DNA from: Auricularia sp. M13 | Lineage: Eukaryota; Basidiomycota; Agaricomycetes; Auriculariales; Auriculariaceae | DNA: 64,000 nucleotides | Direction of reading: 5' to 3' | NCBI GenBank assembly: GCA_037042915.1 | Contig: CM073198.1 | Location: forward strand, 2,852,001 to 2,916,000 | Part shown: piece by piece, positions 20,430-32,565 of the stretch | How positions within the stretch are numbered: the stretch's first letter is position 1 | Layout: every line of letters starts with the position of its first letter | The notes under the pieces: model-generated | The model's input: only the letters and a program-made list of their open reading frames with translations | Database searches by the model: none | Told to the model about the DNA's origin: nothing | Translations under genes and position numbers: made by a program

Positions 20430-22882
20430 TCAGTGTGAATGTGCTGACCATCCTTGACCTGAACCGTCGTCCTCTACACGCCACTGCCCGACGAGCTTCA
20501 TCGCAGCCTCGTCTCCGCTCTCCAGCTCCGGCATATCCAAGACGGCGGCCAGCATTGCCCATGGATCCTTCCCGCCACCGTATCGAAGGACTTCTCTCCG
20601 CAACTTCTCCCCTGCGCTGCGCTCCAACGGCGATTGCGCAAAAACACGTTCCCATACTGCCCGGGCAAGCGCCTTGTCGAAGATGTAGGAGTAGTACGTC
20701 GCTGCATAGCCATATAAGTGACCGAACCGCGTCTGCCAGCTTGTACCCTGCGCGTATGGCAGGACGCCCCACTCGTCCTGTAGGCGGGCAAATATGGCCG
20801 TCGAGTCGAACGAAGGCGACGACGCGAGCGGGGAATGTACAACTGGTCCAGCGTCGCGAGAATGATCTGCGAGTGCGAATCTATCGCTGCACCAATTGCT
20901 AGGTCCGAGTTGGGAGAGCGCATGTGTACCATAGAGTGCGATTCGGGGCGGCGGAAGAGCGATAAGACGTCGGGGGACGAGAGGAAGAAATGCTCCATGA
21001 GCAGGGATGGCAGTTCGACAAAGTCGGTGGCGCAGCGTGTGCCGCAAACGTTTTGGTAGTCGGTGCGGCCAATCATTGCTGAAAAATGTTAGGCACAAGA
21101 GACAAAAAATGGTACGAAATCTCACAATGGACGGCGTGACCCATCTCATGCACAGTCGTCATCACGTCCGACCACTCGAGGTTGGCAGCACCTGCCTGTG
21201 TTGGCTGCGGGAAGTCGCACAGCAGCACCACCACGGGGAGCTGGTATCTGCCCGGTCGACCGCGTACAGTGTGTTCTGGCACTTGCAGTCCTGCGTCGGG
21301 TTCTGGAGGGCGAGCGCCGTCCACATAATCGCCTTGAGCATCATCGTCGTCCACTCGACGCGAACATCGCACGGTGTAATGCGCGGCTCCAGAAGCCTTG
21401 CCCGGTCTGCTGAATAAGTCCGCATAAATATAGCCTACGAGACCTTCGTCCTCGTCGATGACCTCCAGCTTGCGGACGTCCTCGTCCCAGACTTCACCCG
21501 GCTGCAGGCCAGCCGGTCGTAGAGATATGCCGAAGAGATGGGTAAACAGGCGTGAGAGTCCATAGAAGACAGTACCCGGTGTGAGATTGGGCAGAGACAC
21601 GGGAGCAGCAGTTGAAACGCGCGGCGAGTAGAACTCTCGATCCCACGCATACACCGGTGGCGTCTCCGACAACCCTAGATACTGCCGCTTTCGCTCGGCT
21701 ATGGAGCGTACGTCGGCAAGAGCATGTGGACGTGATTGGTACAGCTGAGCCTGGAGGAAGGTCATGACATTTTCTATGAAAGTTGAATCGTCAGGAACAT
21801 CGCAAAGCAGATGAGAGCAGACAGACCTGGCGTTTTGGTCATTTTATCATCCAACGCAACATGCGCATAGCTTGGTTTGCCAGTCAGACTGGCCAGTTGT
21901 GCCCGCGTCTTGAGCAGCTTCTCCAGCACGTCGATTTCCTGTTGGGAACTCGAATTGGTCGCGACATATAGTGCCCGCCGAGTGGCCTCATCGGGAACAG
22001 AAGCCATGATCATGCGAGCCTCTGACGTGCCAGGGTAGACTGGAACCGTGTTGCTCGTCCGCGCTGGCAAACGCAATCGGCTCAGCAGCCCGGCAGTGCC
22101 AGTCTCGCGCAGCGCAGAAGCCGGAAGTGAAACGGCGGGTCGAGGAGCACTGGCCTGGTTGACAAAGTCACGTCCCAACGAAAATATCTCGGACGACAAT
22201 TGAACGAAGCGTGTCCGTAGGTGGGGTGGCAGGTCTATGCCCGACTTCTCAAAATCACGCCAGAAAATGAGAGCAGTCTCGCGTGCCTCCGGTGTGAGGT
22301 TGGACGCGATGTCCGGCGTAGAAAGCACAGTCTTGAGCACCTGTGAGAATGTCATAAATATATAGGGAGCTGGAAGTGCAAAATACTGACATTATAAAGA
22401 TCGACGTGAGTGTTGAGGACGTTCATATACTCGTACAAGGTTGCATACGCGTCGTTGGCGGCGTCAATCCAGCGCGGGTCGGGATGCGCATGCCTGACGA
22501 GTTCTGCAAGGTCTATAACACCGCATAGCACATTGCTCAAGCGGTCCAGATTCTTTACGACTTTGCGCAACTCTGTGGCTGAGCCCGGAGCGCGTAATAT
22601 TCGATCAACCAGAGACTGAGCTTTCTTCAGCGCTGCGTCGGCCACTTGTCGAAAGGCGGACGGGTGTGTGAGCGTAGGCTGGAGGAAAAGACCAGTTGTG
22701 CCAGCAGCGTAGGTGCGAAACCAGCTTTTAGTTTGTGGCCGGTCGAAGAAATCTACGATGCTCTCGTCATCTTGAGACGGTGGCCGTACAGCTGCGGAGG
22801 ACGCATTGCGGTTTCGAGGGGTCACAGGACATATTCGTCTGCGCGGGACTGCAAGCCTTGCAAGCCTGCGAGTCGTGAGCAT
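20430..22882 (-). CDS. MIP: Mitochondrial intermediate peptidase (M3 metallopeptidase)
   Basis: Zinc oligopeptidase that removes an octapeptide from MPP-cleaved mitochondrial precursors. First ATG at 22882 ([20 protein letters not shown]), a typical Arg-rich presequence. The N-terminal exon has [20 protein letters not shown]. Middle exons carry [51 protein letters not shown] and [17 protein letters not shown]. The catalytic exon has [14 protein letters not shown], which contains the HExxH zinc site. The C-terminal exon covers [20 protein letters not shown] and [20 protein letters not shown], and the gene ends at 20430. Length and order match fungal Oct1/MIP. MIP is the best-conserved marker beside the HD (A) mating-type genes of Agaricomycetes. 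Here its neighbours are the PTP gene (convergent) and a WHIM1 protein gene. Confidence 0.93.
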
Positions 22883-23040
22883 AAGACGGGCGTAAAGATG
22901 GCGCGCAAACAATCGTCACGGTCGCCAAACTGCCGGGTCACCGAGTCTCGACTTCAGTTTCATCGATATTTCAACATGAGCATGTTCAGTAGTAATAATG
23001 TACAGATAGAAGCAGGCAAGCAGGTGAAAGCACAGGAAAG

Positions 23041-25092
23041 CTATTTGTCGTCATCCGAGATGTCCATGTCTACGCTTGTGGCAGAGGAAGCCGCAGTCCG
23101 CGCGTCGCTCTCTTTCCGCTGTCCAAAGGACCCCTCGTCAACACTGGTCTCAGTGCTTTTATCTTCCCCTGGAGCAGCATCGTTCGTCTGTTGCGGTGCA
23201 CCTCCAGGAGTACCGACAGTCTCCACCGCATAAACCTGTAGACTGGATTTTAATCCATGCACAAACGATAAGAAATGTGATCGCACCCAGAATTTACTCT
23301 TCTTCTTCCCCGCGACCTGTTCAACCACCTTTTCGTTGTCTTTGACGATCTTGTGCTTCTGCGCGATGACAGGAAAATGGCCGCCGGTCGCAGGCAGCTC
23401 TATCGCCGGTGGGGATTCGGAGACCGTCCGCACGCGTTTGGCTGGCCGCTCCTTCTCCTTTTCAGCGGCGGCGGCCGCTGCCTGTCGCGTGCTGCGACGT
23501 TCGCCATACAGGCCAACGTCGTCGTATACAGCGGATGAGCGTTTACCGTTACCGTTGACGACTGCTTTACGCGTTGACCGCCTTGGAGCAACCGAACCCG
23601 ACGCCACAGACTCAAAATCCATGTCATCTTCCTCGTCGTCTTGATCCTGAAAGTTGTAGTCATCTCCACCATCGTCCTGCTGCAACGCTATCAATATCGA
23701 CACTGATAGCGAAGAAAATGCGAGCTCACGTCGCTCGCAGGGTCATTATAAACGTAGTCGGGTTTCCTCGTCGCACGGCGGGTTCTTGTCCCGCGTACTT
23801 CCGCAGCCTGTCGCGCAAACTCTGCCTCGCGCTCCAGCTTCTTCTTATGTTTTTGAATACGCTGCAATAATGTTAGACAATGTGACGGACAGAGCAGAAA
23901 TAGCAGCATACAATGACCTCCTGCTCAACGATCTCGGCTCTCCCTTCCAGATATTTGATCAATTCGAGGTGCATGTTCTCGAATTTCTTCCTCTTCGTGC
24001 CGGGCGGCACGTCTGGCAAAGCTTCCTTGAGGTCATTGATAACGGTCTTGTACTCTGAGATAGTCGAGGCTGCGGTGTCGAACGTAGCGGTCACCTTCCA
24101 CGGATTGCTAGACACATATATCCGTGGTGAGTCTTCATGTAGACAGTGAATGGTAAGGGGAAACGCGAAAGTCAGCCTCGGGACTCTGGTCTCGCCCAAA
24201 CGAATCATAACGTACCATCGACAATCCAATAACGCCGCCGACTGAGATCCTGTCCGATTGGAACCAAGCTCAACCGCTCCTTACTCTCCGGGTCGTCCGG
24301 CGGCGGAGGCTTGGGAGTTGGGTCGCCCGGCTTCCGCTTGTGTAAGTTGTGTTGAACGTTCCAGGCAATGTCGATCTTCTGGCGGATATGAGCGCAGTGG
24401 GAGAGCTGCCATTCCACCAGTTGTCGTAATACTCGCAGCTGCGAATTGAAGAGAGCGGGTGTGAGCCATGTGGCAAGACGCGAGCCAAAATCGGCGACTG
24501 ACCTTGGTATCCCATGGTGCCGAGAAGAACCCGACCTCCTCGAGAGGATTCACGTTCGCCTCGACCTCATCGTCCCAGAATACAGACCGTTCAGGCAATT
24601 TGAGGTACTCGGCGACTACCAAGGACACGGTATGCGATATGGATTCCGTACTGCAGCCGTCCAGCACCAGCATCGACCGCATGAGCCACAACGACAGCCA
24701 CCAGACGCGACGCATTACTGGACTACTCACGCGACATTGCCTTTCTTAGGACGAAGATTCTTGACGAATCGTAGGAGAATTTGTTCGAGAACGGGTTCCG
24801 GCTGGTTGGACAACAGCGCGGCCTCCAGGCTGACGCGGACGACGAGCACGCGTTTTAGCACAGCACATGGACAGCACAGACACACGACGTACTCCATGGC
24901 CGTATCGAGCCCCTGCACTGGGGCTTTCTCGTTGCCATTCACGAGAAAGCGCTGGACGAAGGTATAGACAAATGTCGTCTCCCATCTATCTCGCGGATGG
25001 GTCGCTGTCGACGGCGGACACACGTGGCCTTGCTTGTAAGGCTTGTCGACTATGCCCAAAGTCGTAGCATCGCCGCGCTTGGTCGCTTGCAT
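23041..25092 (-). CDS. WHIM1-domain chromatin-associated protein
   Basis: ATG at 25092 (MQATKRGDATTLGIVDKPYK). N-terminal exons give FVYTFVQRF and LEAALLSNQPEPVLEQILLR. The middle, split by introns, has SLQFAAASITTTGGM-like and HCAHIRQKIDIAWNVQHNLH, then LSLVPIGQDLSRRRYWIVDG, which is the WHIM1/DDT-associated signature (…IGxDRxxxRYW). Next come RIYVSSNPWKVTATFDT, KRKKFENMHLELIKYLEGRA and a charged coiled coil RIQKHKKKLEREAEFARQAA. The C-terminus is basic/acidic with RRSTRKAVVNGNGKR, AEKEKERPAKRVRTVSESPP and a DISDDDK end at 23041. In other organisms WHIM domains bind ISWI remodellers and linker DNA. A nuclear role is likely from the nuclear-localisation-like KRVR clusters, but partner and complex are inference. 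Confidence 0.75.
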
Positions 25093-25397
25093 GTTGACGA
25101 CCGCGGTACTGGCAGCGATTTTGTACGAACGGTGGTGATGGTTCAAAGCCAAAGACGAAGCGTCGGATTGTATATAAAGTACATAGTAAACATGCGGAGC
25201 ACCCTGATCTCATGTAAAATGGCGCAGGAGAGCACAGAACGCGCGATACAGCAGCATTTGCTACTCAATGCGACCACAGGGAAGCCCGCAAGAGACGCAG
25301 AAGCTGAGGGAGGCCACAATACCATCTTCGAATGTCCTGGGTTCAACATTAATCCAAGAGACTGGTCGCCATCGCAGTTCTTCGAAGGTGATGTATT

Positions 25398-26002
25398 TTA
25401 ACCAGGTCCAACCTGAGAAAATAGGTGAGACACATCAAACTGCAGGTGAACGCGATCTCGCTTACCTTCGGGATGTCGTGGTGCTCACTGAGAGCTTCCA
25501 GTTTCGAGTTGAACTCATTGACGCGCTCCTTATGCGTCTTCGTGGCTAGCTTTGCCACACGTTTGGCGAGCTGACAAGTCACGCGCAGCGGTTCAGCGGC
25601 AACGCGAGGGAACGAGAAGGCACACATCAGCTATGGATCATCTAATCCGAGTGGGATGCACACCCGCTCTTTCTGTATCTCTTCAAAGCGCCTCTCCGCG
25701 TCTGTCTTCTTGTCGCCACCAGTTTTGCCTGAAGACGCGCCGGGTGAGGCGCGTGCACTACTGGGACCAGATCCCGAGCCAGACGGCTCATTTGAGGACT
25801 TAGCAGCCTCTGAACTTTCGACTTGTCCAGATTGCGACTTGGCCTGCGATTTCGAGGAGGATGATTTCTTCTTTCTATGGGCTGAACATTAGGACCTGGA
25901 GGTTCGGGCGGTTGAATGGAGAACTTACTTTTTCGCTACGCCACCATCGGCTACGCCTTTGAGTTTGAGAGAGCCGCCGGGTCGAAAGTCATAGTCGGAC
26001 AT
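25398..26002 (-). CDS. FAM32A homologue
   Basis: Short basic protein, ATG at 26002. The N-terminus FRPGGSLKLKGVADGGVAKK matches the PLKLKGV core of FAM32A. A Lys/Ser-rich linker (KKKSSSSKSQAKSQSGQ) with a GSGSGPSS stretch follows, then AERRFEEIQKERV. The conserved end is KLATKTHKERVNEFNSKLEA and LSEHHDIPKVGPG, with the stop at 25398. This last exon is joined by an intron whose donor directly follows IPK. Human FAM32A is found at the spliceosome active site (C* complex), where its tail reaches the 3' splice site. A splicing role for the fungal protein is an extrapolation. Two or three introns split the gene. Confidence 0.85.
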
Positions 26003-26322
26003 GCAGTACCCCGGAGGGTGATGGTCAGAGGCAACCTGTGACGGAGGCAAAGCGCGGAGTCCGGATTCCAGACATGCCACTGAGTGGGCCGTGCCAAACT
26101 TCGTTCACTTCCGGAGCTCCAAGGTTGTTATTGCAGTGATGGCACGAGGCCAAGACCTGTCGTGCGTGCGCAAACGAAGAGCATGACCGCAACGCAAGCT
26201 CCGAAGAACGCGTTTCCCAAAATGTCTATGCCACTCCCGTATCAATAAAAGACAAGATGCAAGTAAGAACATGCTGAAAATAATTACGATGCGACAGAGA
26301 CTCAGAGGTGCATAAGTTGATA
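26003..26322. other. Intergenic, no gene seen
   Basis: About 320 bp between the FAM32A start and the stop of the TMEM115-like gene, both on the minus strand. It is moderately AT-richer than its neighbours and probably serves as the FAM32A promoter. Confidence 0.45.
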
Positions 26323-27605
26323 TCAAGAGCCAGTTTGCTCTACGGAGGGAGCCTTTCCCTTTCCTTTTACGTCCTCTACCGCCTCGGGCGCAGGGCTGGG
26401 GGCCGCTTGCTCACCTGCCGGCGCTGGAGGGTTATTGTTCGGAGCAGACGAGGTCGATGCCACGTTAGCGTTCTGCAGGCGTTGGTCAAGGGCCTTGAGA
26501 GCCATCGCACTAATGGCATGTCAGCATTGGCCCTGTTTATCCTATGGCACTAACCGTCTGCGCTCAGCCTCTGCACGAGCACCACCTGGAGCATTATGTC
26601 CTGCCTCGAGATCTGAAGGACTGCCACCGAATGGTCGCACGAGGCGTATTCTTACAGCGGCATTGTAGGCCACGTTAGACGCAGCAGCAATCGGAGGGCT
26701 ATAACAAGCTGAGCAAGAAAGCGAAGTTAGAAATCAAGCATACGCACTGGACAAACGGAGGGAACCAGTGAACGAATGCGAATGTTTCGCTGCGATCCCC
26801 ATATGTGTCCCCGCCGGTTTCGCTTCCAGAACGCTTATAGAAGCGAAGATACACCCAGCTCACGAGCCAGCCAAACTGAATTAATATCCAGGGTGCTTGG
26901 TAGCCTATCAAGCAAAGGACGGTTGATATAGTAACGTAAAGCATAGGAAGGCGCTATGGGACGGGTCAGCTAGGTCAAGCGGGCCAAATAATACACGCGC
27001 CTTCACGCGAATGCGCAGAACGCCTAGCAGTTGAACTTGATGTTCCGGTATGAGCTGAGTAAACGCGACCAATATTCCGGTATGTACTGCCGACAGCCCA
27101 AAGTACTGTTGGCCATATCTGTATGTGAGTGTTAGCGTGCAGAGACAAGCTTCGGCGGCGAGACGCACAGGAAAACGTCTGGCATTCCAATGACGAGATA
27201 TTCTAGCCAATTCACTGCACAAGCGATGGCGTTGGAGATGACACCGGTCAAGAGAATGAATTTGATCAATTCCACGGAGCCCCAGAGTCGTTCCAGGTAC
27301 CTGCAGCAGGATATCATGAAGATAAACGAGAATATCCACTGTAGATCATGAATAAGAGCGGATAAAGCAGAATATACGTGTCTGCGTACAGATATCACGC
27401 TCAGTTCAACGAAAAGCGCGGTCGCAAAGGCCCATGGGTATAGGAGGCTGGCGCCTGGGACGACGGTCAAGACAGGTTGTGGTGTATACTGTCGCATGTC
27501 AAGCCAAGAGTACGCGCATGGCACCACAATCATAAGACCCGCAATCGCGCGGGTTGCGGTCGGTATAGAGCTCAGGTATTGCAGCGGCGTCGAGAGCACG
27601 GCCAT
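26323..27605 (-). CDS. TMEM115-like rhomboid-family Golgi membrane protein (DUF1751)
   Basis: ATG at 27605 (MAVLSTPLQYLSSIPTATRA). Predicted spans include AIAGLMIVVPCAYSWLDM, SLLYPWAFATALFVELSVIS, the YLERLWGSVELIKFILLTGV block, NAIACAVNWLEYLVIG, and the GWLVSWVYLRFYKRSGSETG block followed by SETFAFVHWFPPFVQ. The C-terminal cytosolic part carries RAEAERRR and ALKALDQRLQNANVASTSSA and ends in a Lys/Gly/Pro-rich stretch at 26323. The LE.LWG.xE, SW.YLRFYxR and RRxxALKALxxRL blocks are shared with animal TMEM115, a pseudo-rhomboid Golgi protein linked to retrograde transport. No rhomboid catalytic Ser/His pair is visible. At least four introns are present. Confidence 0.85.
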
Positions 27606-27804
27606 GGTCGTGGTTTGGCGGCGCGTGCAAGCAGCTCGACGGATTCGAAACTCCGGTCCGCCGTTCTGTTCGACTACGCTCTGGACGCGGCCAACACAGA
27701 GGTTCCTGCTGCTGGTACTGGTGGCTGCTCTTCGGTTTGCAGGGATGCTTTTTTTCCATTAACGTTATCGATGCGAATTGGCCGCTGGTCGCTCTTGTGC
27801 AAAG

Positions 27805-28304
27805 TCACGCCAGCAAAAAACTCCAAGGCCGCTGCATACTAGGGGGTGTCACAGCTGTAGAAACGATGCCTTGTCGAAAAGTCGAAACGCCGGCAGCCGA
27901 AAATGAACTCATACTTTCTTCAAGCAGGGACAGTTTGGAGGTCCTTGACAGCTTAGGCGTTGCAGCGGCTGTTCCGACAGGCCGCTGTCGAAACGTTTCG
28001 ACGTTGGTGTTTCGACTCGTTTCGAGAAATCTGGTGTTCTGAGAAATCGGCTGGGATTCCCCGATAGAGAAGAGTGCATCGTCACCTTGCTGGGCTCGTG
28101 CGTAGCGTTTGCGTTGCGCTCGACGCAAGTGTCTTTGGGGAGGTTGCTAGTCATCCGTCGACACAGGACGACGAACATCGTCATGGCTACGTTTTGGTCC
28201 AGCGCAGAATACCAGCTCGGTTGTGCCCAGCTCTCTAGCAGTCCCTTCATCTCGGACTGGAGATTCGCTGGCATGGGCTCGCGCTCCTTGCAATAGAACG
28301 ACAT
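27805..28304 (-). CDS. Small protein of unknown function (frame break near 28126)
   Basis: ATG at 28304 (MSFYCKEREPMPANLQSEMK). The first half reads LLESWAQPSWYSALDQNVAM, TMFVVLCRRMTSNLPKDT. The more protein-like continuation is in the neighbouring frame, RRAQRKRYARAQQGDDALFS, IGESQPISQNTRFLETSRNT, then a Ser/Thr-rich tail ending PWSFLLA at 27805. Joining them needs one extra base near 28126, in line with other one-base losses in this window. Staying in the first frame gives a stop at 27909 and a less natural tail. I recognise no family. There is one possible membrane-associating helix (VAMTMFVVLCRR) and a basic patch after it. Confidence 0.45.
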
Positions 28305-28851
28305 GGGTGTGTCAAGGATACGGCGGTTCGTGCATCTGACTGTCCTGGGCCTAGTAGTGCGGGCCGTGCCACCAACGGACCGCGCAAGCGCGCCGTCGTC
28401 TTGTACGACGCCACGTATATCGTCTTGAAGTACTTGTTCGCACTAGTCACGGGGTCACAGGTTCATGCATGCGTGCCTCCCAGATTGAGTCGCGTCGATC
28501 TCACAGTCCCGCGACAACATCGGCGAAATGGGGGCAATCACAGAGCCCTTTTCAGGTCGCGTCGAGCAAAGCTATATACCATTTCAACTGCTTCGCTCCA
28601 ACGACGCTCATTCGCCGAGACTTGTACTGGGACGCGCACATGGTTGAATCTACTCATACTCTCAGACACCCGCTTTCCTCTCCTCATATGGCTCGAATAT
28701 GAAATTCCTTTCTCGATGCTCGCTGACTCCTCGGAAGCCAGCAGACAGCGAATGCTCCCCGTGCCATGATGCTTGCCGCCTCGCGATCCCGCTGACATGT
28801 GAGTGTCGACGCCCATGGGACTCGATAAAAGGAGGTTGCCTGACTGTAGCG
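28305..28851 (+). promoter_or_regulatory. Upstream region of the GH74 gene
   Basis: A 547 bp region between the divergent small unknown gene and the xyloglucanase. A CTATATA sequence lies at 28572-28578, and GATAAAAGG just upstream of the ATG at about 28825. I found no repeated operator that would identify the regulator. Confidence 0.35.
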
Positions 28852-31800
28852 ATGGCGCGACGTGGCATCATGTTTCCCACCACCTTGCTCGTCGCTTTGC
28901 TCTCCGCGGGATCTGGGTTCGCGGCTGTCTCCACGCAGGCATACAACTGGCGCAACGTCAAGATTGGCGGTGGCGGAGGATTTGTGCCAGGCATAGTCTT
29001 CAACCCGAGCGAGAAAGGCCTCGCCTACGCCCGCACCGGTGCGCGCATAAGAATACTCTTCCACTGACATTGAACGAGATCGCAGACATAGGTGGCGCGT
29101 ACAAACTGAATGCAGACGATACATGGACACCATTGCTCGATTGGGCAGACGATTCCCGATGGTAAACGTCTCGTTTAAATGATGTTAGCGCTATCTGAAA
29201 TTTTCCTCAAGGAATTACTGGGGAGTTGATGCATTGGGTATGTATGCTAGCGTTCGATGCCATTTCCTCCGCGAAGCTGAACCATCCGCAGCGACTGACC
29301 CTGTCAAGACGTCCAACTTGTATCTCGCTGTTGGTAAGTCAACGACGGCTGGCGTATCACCAATCATTGACTGTCTTCAGGCGTAAGTAACGTCATTTTG
29401 ACAGGCAGTCAAGTTTGGCTTAATGACTTTGCCTGAAGATGTACACGAATAGCTGGGACCCGAACAACGGCACCATCTTGCGCAGCTCAGATTATGGTAA
29501 AACCTGGAGCGCGACAACGCTCCCATTTAAACTGGGAGGAAACATGCCAGGTGTGTTCGATACGACTTTGCATGATGCAACGCTGATTTCCCTAGGTCGG
29601 GGCATGGGCGAGGTAATTGTACTTCGTTCGAAGCGGACGGCGGGTTATAATGCAGCATGTTCAGCGGCTTCAAGTCGACCCAAACCTGAATTCGATTCTA
29701 TTCTTCGGCGCGCGATCCGGCAATGGGCTTTGGAAGAGCACGGATAGTGGTGTTTCATGGTCAAAGGTGACCTCGTTCACGAGCACGGGCAATTATGTCC
29801 AAGATAAGGTAACGTGTGGAGCGTCCCGTGAACGTTAAAAAATCAATACTAAATAGTAAACGCAGACCGACATCACTGGTTACGCTTCTGACATCGTTGG
29901 CCTCACTTGGATCGAGTTCGACAAATCGTCTGGAAGCGCGGGCAAAGCCACACCGCGCATCTTTGCCGGCGTTGCCTCTAATGGAACATCCAACGTTTTC
30001 ATGTCGAACGATGCGGGCTCAACCTGTATGGTCTTTGCGCACCATTGACTGTTATACGCTCACGTAGCTCTCTGCAGGGACGGCTATCCCTGGTCAGAAC
30101 ACACAGTTCTTCCCCCATCGCGGTGTGATCTCGTATGTTGAGCTCTGTCCACGCCTTATATCTGGCTAAGCAACTCAAGGCCCGGAGAAAAGTCGTTATA
30201 TATTGCGTATGCCGATGGAGCTGGCCCGTAAGTCCACTGCATTCTGCATGGACTCAACGACTCAACGTCTTAGATACGATGGCACTTCTGGTGTCCTGAT
30301 GAAGTAGGTCCTTATAATCCACATTCGCCTAATATGTTCCTAATCGTCAACAAGATATAACATCTCATCGGGCACCTGGACGAATATCACGCCTGTCAGC
30401 GGAAGCGATCTCTACTTCGGATTCGGCGGTCTTTCCGTAAGGCTCAGGCGCATTGACTGAGCACGGGTATTCATTTGAACTTTTCTAAGGTCGACATTCA
30501 AAAGCCCGGCACCGTCATGGTCGCGGCCCTTAACTCCTGGTGGCCAGATCTTCAGAGTGAGCTATACGCGTACGTATGAGCAGATTAGTTAACTGTCTTC
30601 AGTATTCCGTTCCACCGATGGTGGTCAAACTTGGTCGACCCTATGGAATTGGGTTAGTTGCGAATACGTGTACCATGCATCTTCGTTGGCTCACGAACAT
30701 TAGGTGTCGTACCCTACCCTGGCTCGCAATTACAAGATCGACCAAACCTTGGCGCCGTGGCTAGCAACTACAGCGAAAGGCCCCACAGACGTATCGGGAC
30801 CTGGTGACACCAAGCAGGCTGGCTGGATGGTCGAGTCGCTTAGTATCGATCCGTTCGACAGCAACCACTTCTTATATGGGACAGGAATGACCGTCTATGG
30901 GAGTCGCGACCTTCTCAAGTGGGATTCCGCGCACAACTTTACTTTAAAGAGCTTGGCCGATGGCATTGAGGAGTTCAGCGTGCAGGCTTTGGTCAGCCCT
31001 CCGACTGGCCCAAGCCTTTTGAGCGCTGTCGGCGACGACGGGGGTTTTATGCATACTTCCCTGACCACTGCCCCCGCCGAATGGTTCACCAATCCCTCTT
31101 GGGCCACCACCAGTGAGCAATCATCCAAATTTGTGATACAGAGTCTACGTCTGATTTTATCATGATAGTTGATCTCGACTACGCTGGAAATAAGCCCACT
31201 AACATTGTTCGTGTCGGAAATAATCAAGGTTCTGCCGACAAGCAGGTCGCACTGTCGACAGACTCTGGAAAGACCTGGCAGGTATGGTCAGAACGCACCG
31301 CGCTCGCCGAAGTTTATCATCGTTTTCAGATGGACTATGGCGCCCCAGACAACATTACGGGAGGGAAAGTTGCGCTCAGCGCTGATGGCGACGCTGTCCT
31401 TTGGCGCACAGGCAGCAATGGCGTGATGATTTCTCGTTACACCAATCAGTTCTCAGCCGTTCCTACTCTGCCATCTAATGCCGCCATTGCGTCGGACAAG
31501 AAGAACAACAGCATATTCTACGGAGCTTCGGGCAACAAGTTCTACATTTCATGGACGTTGGTGTTTCATTCGCAGCCACTGCCGCAACTCTTGGTTCATC
31601 CACATCTGCTGTTAAAGTCGTCGTTAACCCGAACGTCACTGGCGACGTCTGGGTCAGCACCGACAAGGGTCTCTTCCACACGACGACGAGTGGCTCTAGC
31701 TTTACAGCTATCTCTGGCTTTACTCAAGCCTGGGCCATTGCCCTCGGTGCACCAAAGGCCGCTGGTGGATACCCGTCCGTGTTTGCTGCAGCTACCTTTG

Positions 31801-32445
31801 GCGGCGAAACAGGGTACTTCAGGTCTGACGACCAAGGTTTGAACTGGGTGCGCATCGACGACGCTGCACATCGCTTCGGGTCTGCCAGCGCAAATTGTAT
31901 AACCGCGGACCTCCGGTGCGGATATAACTGACGCTGAGAACATCGAACTAATGGCTGCTTCAGCGTCTACGGTCGTGTCTATATCGGAACCAATGGTAGC
32001 ATTTATCTATCCACCCCAATGAAATTGACAGTTGGCGGCAGGACGTGGTATATTCTACGGTGAAGTTACCGGCTCGCAGCCGCCGCCTACGTCGACGGCT
32101 ACGTCCACAACCTCGACTGCTTCCTCCTCTTCCGCGACAACAACCCGCACTGCGACGACGTCGAGCAGTACTAGCAGACCATCCAGCACGGCATCCTCAA
32201 CGTCGACATCCACCGCGGCCGGCCCCACTCAGACTCCCTATGGACAATGCGGCGTACGCTTCATACATGGATAAAAAAATACATTAACTCATCAATATCA
32301 CAGGGCCAGGGCTACACAGGACCGACAATTTGCCCGTCTGGATTTAAGTGCCAAGTCTCCAATGACTGTAAGGACGCATTACTAGGAATGCGCCCAATCT
32401 GAAACTCAACCATGCCCAGGGTACTCCCAGTGCGTGCCGTCGTAG
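28852..32445 (+). CDS. Secreted xyloglucanase, glycoside hydrolase family 74 with C-terminal CBM1
   Basis: Cleaves the beta-1,4-glucan backbone of plant xyloglucan outside the cell. ATG at 28852. A signal peptide MARRGIMFPTTLLVALLSAG, with cleavage near GFAA, is followed by YNWRNVKIGGGGGFVPGIVF. The first catalytic Asp block is TDIGGAYKLNADDTW, rebuilt across an intron. The two seven-bladed propellers show BNR-like repeats such as LRSSDYGKTWSATTLPF, LWKSTDSGVSWSKVTSF and FRSTDGGQTWSTLWNW. The second acidic block is AVGDDGGFMHTSL. A Thr/Ser-rich linker leads to a CBM1 with YGQCGGQGYTGPTICPSGFK, its last exon ending WYSQCVPS at 32445. At least ten introns. The D..GGAY and GDDGG aspartates match the general acid/base pair of the family. 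It is flanked by unrelated genes. Confidence 0.94.
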
Positions 32446-32565
32446 GATCACAATGCAGGCGGGCGTGCGCCGGCAATGACTCTTGTCACTTGTGTTACTA
32501 TTATCATTTGGGGCCTTCCTTGGCTTCCCAAGCCTTGCGTGGAAAATTCAACACCTTTCTTCGTG

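Noticed and set aside
28572-28578. CTATATA as the TATA box of the GH74 gene
   Set aside because: About 275 bp from the ATG, too far for a confident core promoter call without transcript data; noted only within the upstream region.
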